The notes under the pieces were generated by a model. The model had not been told where the DNA came from. It ran no database searches and saw only the letters and a program-made list of their open reading frames with translations. A program made the position numbers and the translations under genes. A DNA stretch of 64,000 nucleotides from Uliginosibacterium sp. (GTDB lineage Bacteria > Pseudomonadota > Gammaproteobacteria > Burkholderiales > Rhodocyclaceae). Below, in pieces: positions 63,962 through 64,000 of this stretch; within the stretch, counting starts at the first letter, position 1, and each line of letters begins with the position of its first letter. The stretch is from positions 310,001-374,000 of the forward strand of contig JADKDZ010000001.1 of assembly GCA_016718265.1 (NCBI GenBank). The letters run 5' to 3'.

Positions 63962-64000
63962 ATATCACGCTCGCAATCCTCCTCGGCGTGCTGCTCGACC
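63958..64000 (+). CDS. cbiB: Start of adenosylcobinamide-phosphate synthase CbiB/CobD (truncated by window end)
   Basis: Only the first 14 codons are visible: MNITLAILLGVLLD, matching the N-terminal membrane helix of CbiB/CobD. ATGA overlap with cobB continues the B12 operon. Call rests on this short stretch and context. Confidence 0.7.
   Translation, partial: MNITLAILLGVLLD

Overview
This is a GC-rich chromosomal window from a betaproteobacterium. A Rhodocyclales-like facultative anaerobe is my best guess, from gene content only. Supporting features are oxygen-dependent class Ia (nrdAB) and anaerobic class III (nrdDG) ribonucleotide reductases side by side, a short Q-loop cytochrome bd oxidase, a ferredoxin-ferritin fusion, zapA with a likely 6S RNA, and several interspersed palindromic repeats. 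There is no phage, integrase, intact insertion sequence or CRISPR array. About 60 genuine protein genes, one tRNA, three cobalamin riboswitches and several gene remnants can be supported.

Layout. 1-4.1 kb: a Tat-exported PhoX-type phosphatase (cut by the window edge), rubredoxin, a damaged radical SAM gene inside a poly-G tract, a trypsin-like exported protease and two exported unknowns. 4.4-7.5 kb: nrdD-nrdG behind a cobalamin riboswitch and NrdR-type boxes. 7.5-15.4 kb: an accessory stretch with a ChaN-like lipoprotein, Fic, HipA, a DUF2281/PIN toxin-antitoxin pair, gene remnants and an orphan polymorphic-toxin tail. 15.4-22.8 kb: a frameshifted DUF2130 gene, nrdA-nrdB with the same riboswitch and NrdR layout, a ferredoxin-ferritin fusion and a metE remnant. 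22.8-34.9 kb: cydAB with a GbsR-type regulator, a solitary ClpP, an aldo-keto reductase, an S41 protease, NDH-2, a MerR regulator and a quinone reductase-like protein. 34.9-39.7 kb: NrtR, nicotinamidase-like and NAPRTase genes (NAD salvage), an EamA transporter and YebC. 40.5-48.2 kb: a coiled-coil protein plus ClpB-like AAA+ pair, then (after ybjQ and a FitAB module) a radical SAM activase plus zinc-ribbon Ser/Thr kinase pair. 48.4-59.8 kb: mostly housekeeping genes (HerA-like ATPase, GluQ-RS, S4 protein, ruvC, trmB, thiG/thiS, tRNA-Gly, zinc protease, 6S RNA, zapA). 59.9-64 kb: a cobalamin riboswitch, then btuB-cobO-cobB and the start of cbiB.

How it fits together. Vitamin B12 is the main theme. 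Three cobalamin riboswitches control a B12 uptake and salvage operon and both B12-independent ribonucleotide reductase operons, and the B12-independent methionine synthase metE survives only as a remnant. This predicts a B12-dependent class II reductase (nrdJ) and metH elsewhere in the genome. The two nrd operons also carry matching CTAGATGTAG/CTAAATA boxes in an identical 31-bp register, so dual control by NrdR and B12 is predicted. The strongest candidate for an under-described system is the coiled-coil / AAA+ / radical SAM / kinase set at 40.5-48.2 kb. Several single-base frameshifts (chaN, DUF2130, ruvC) and the poly-G tract suggest local sequence errors, so disrupted genes here should be treated with caution.
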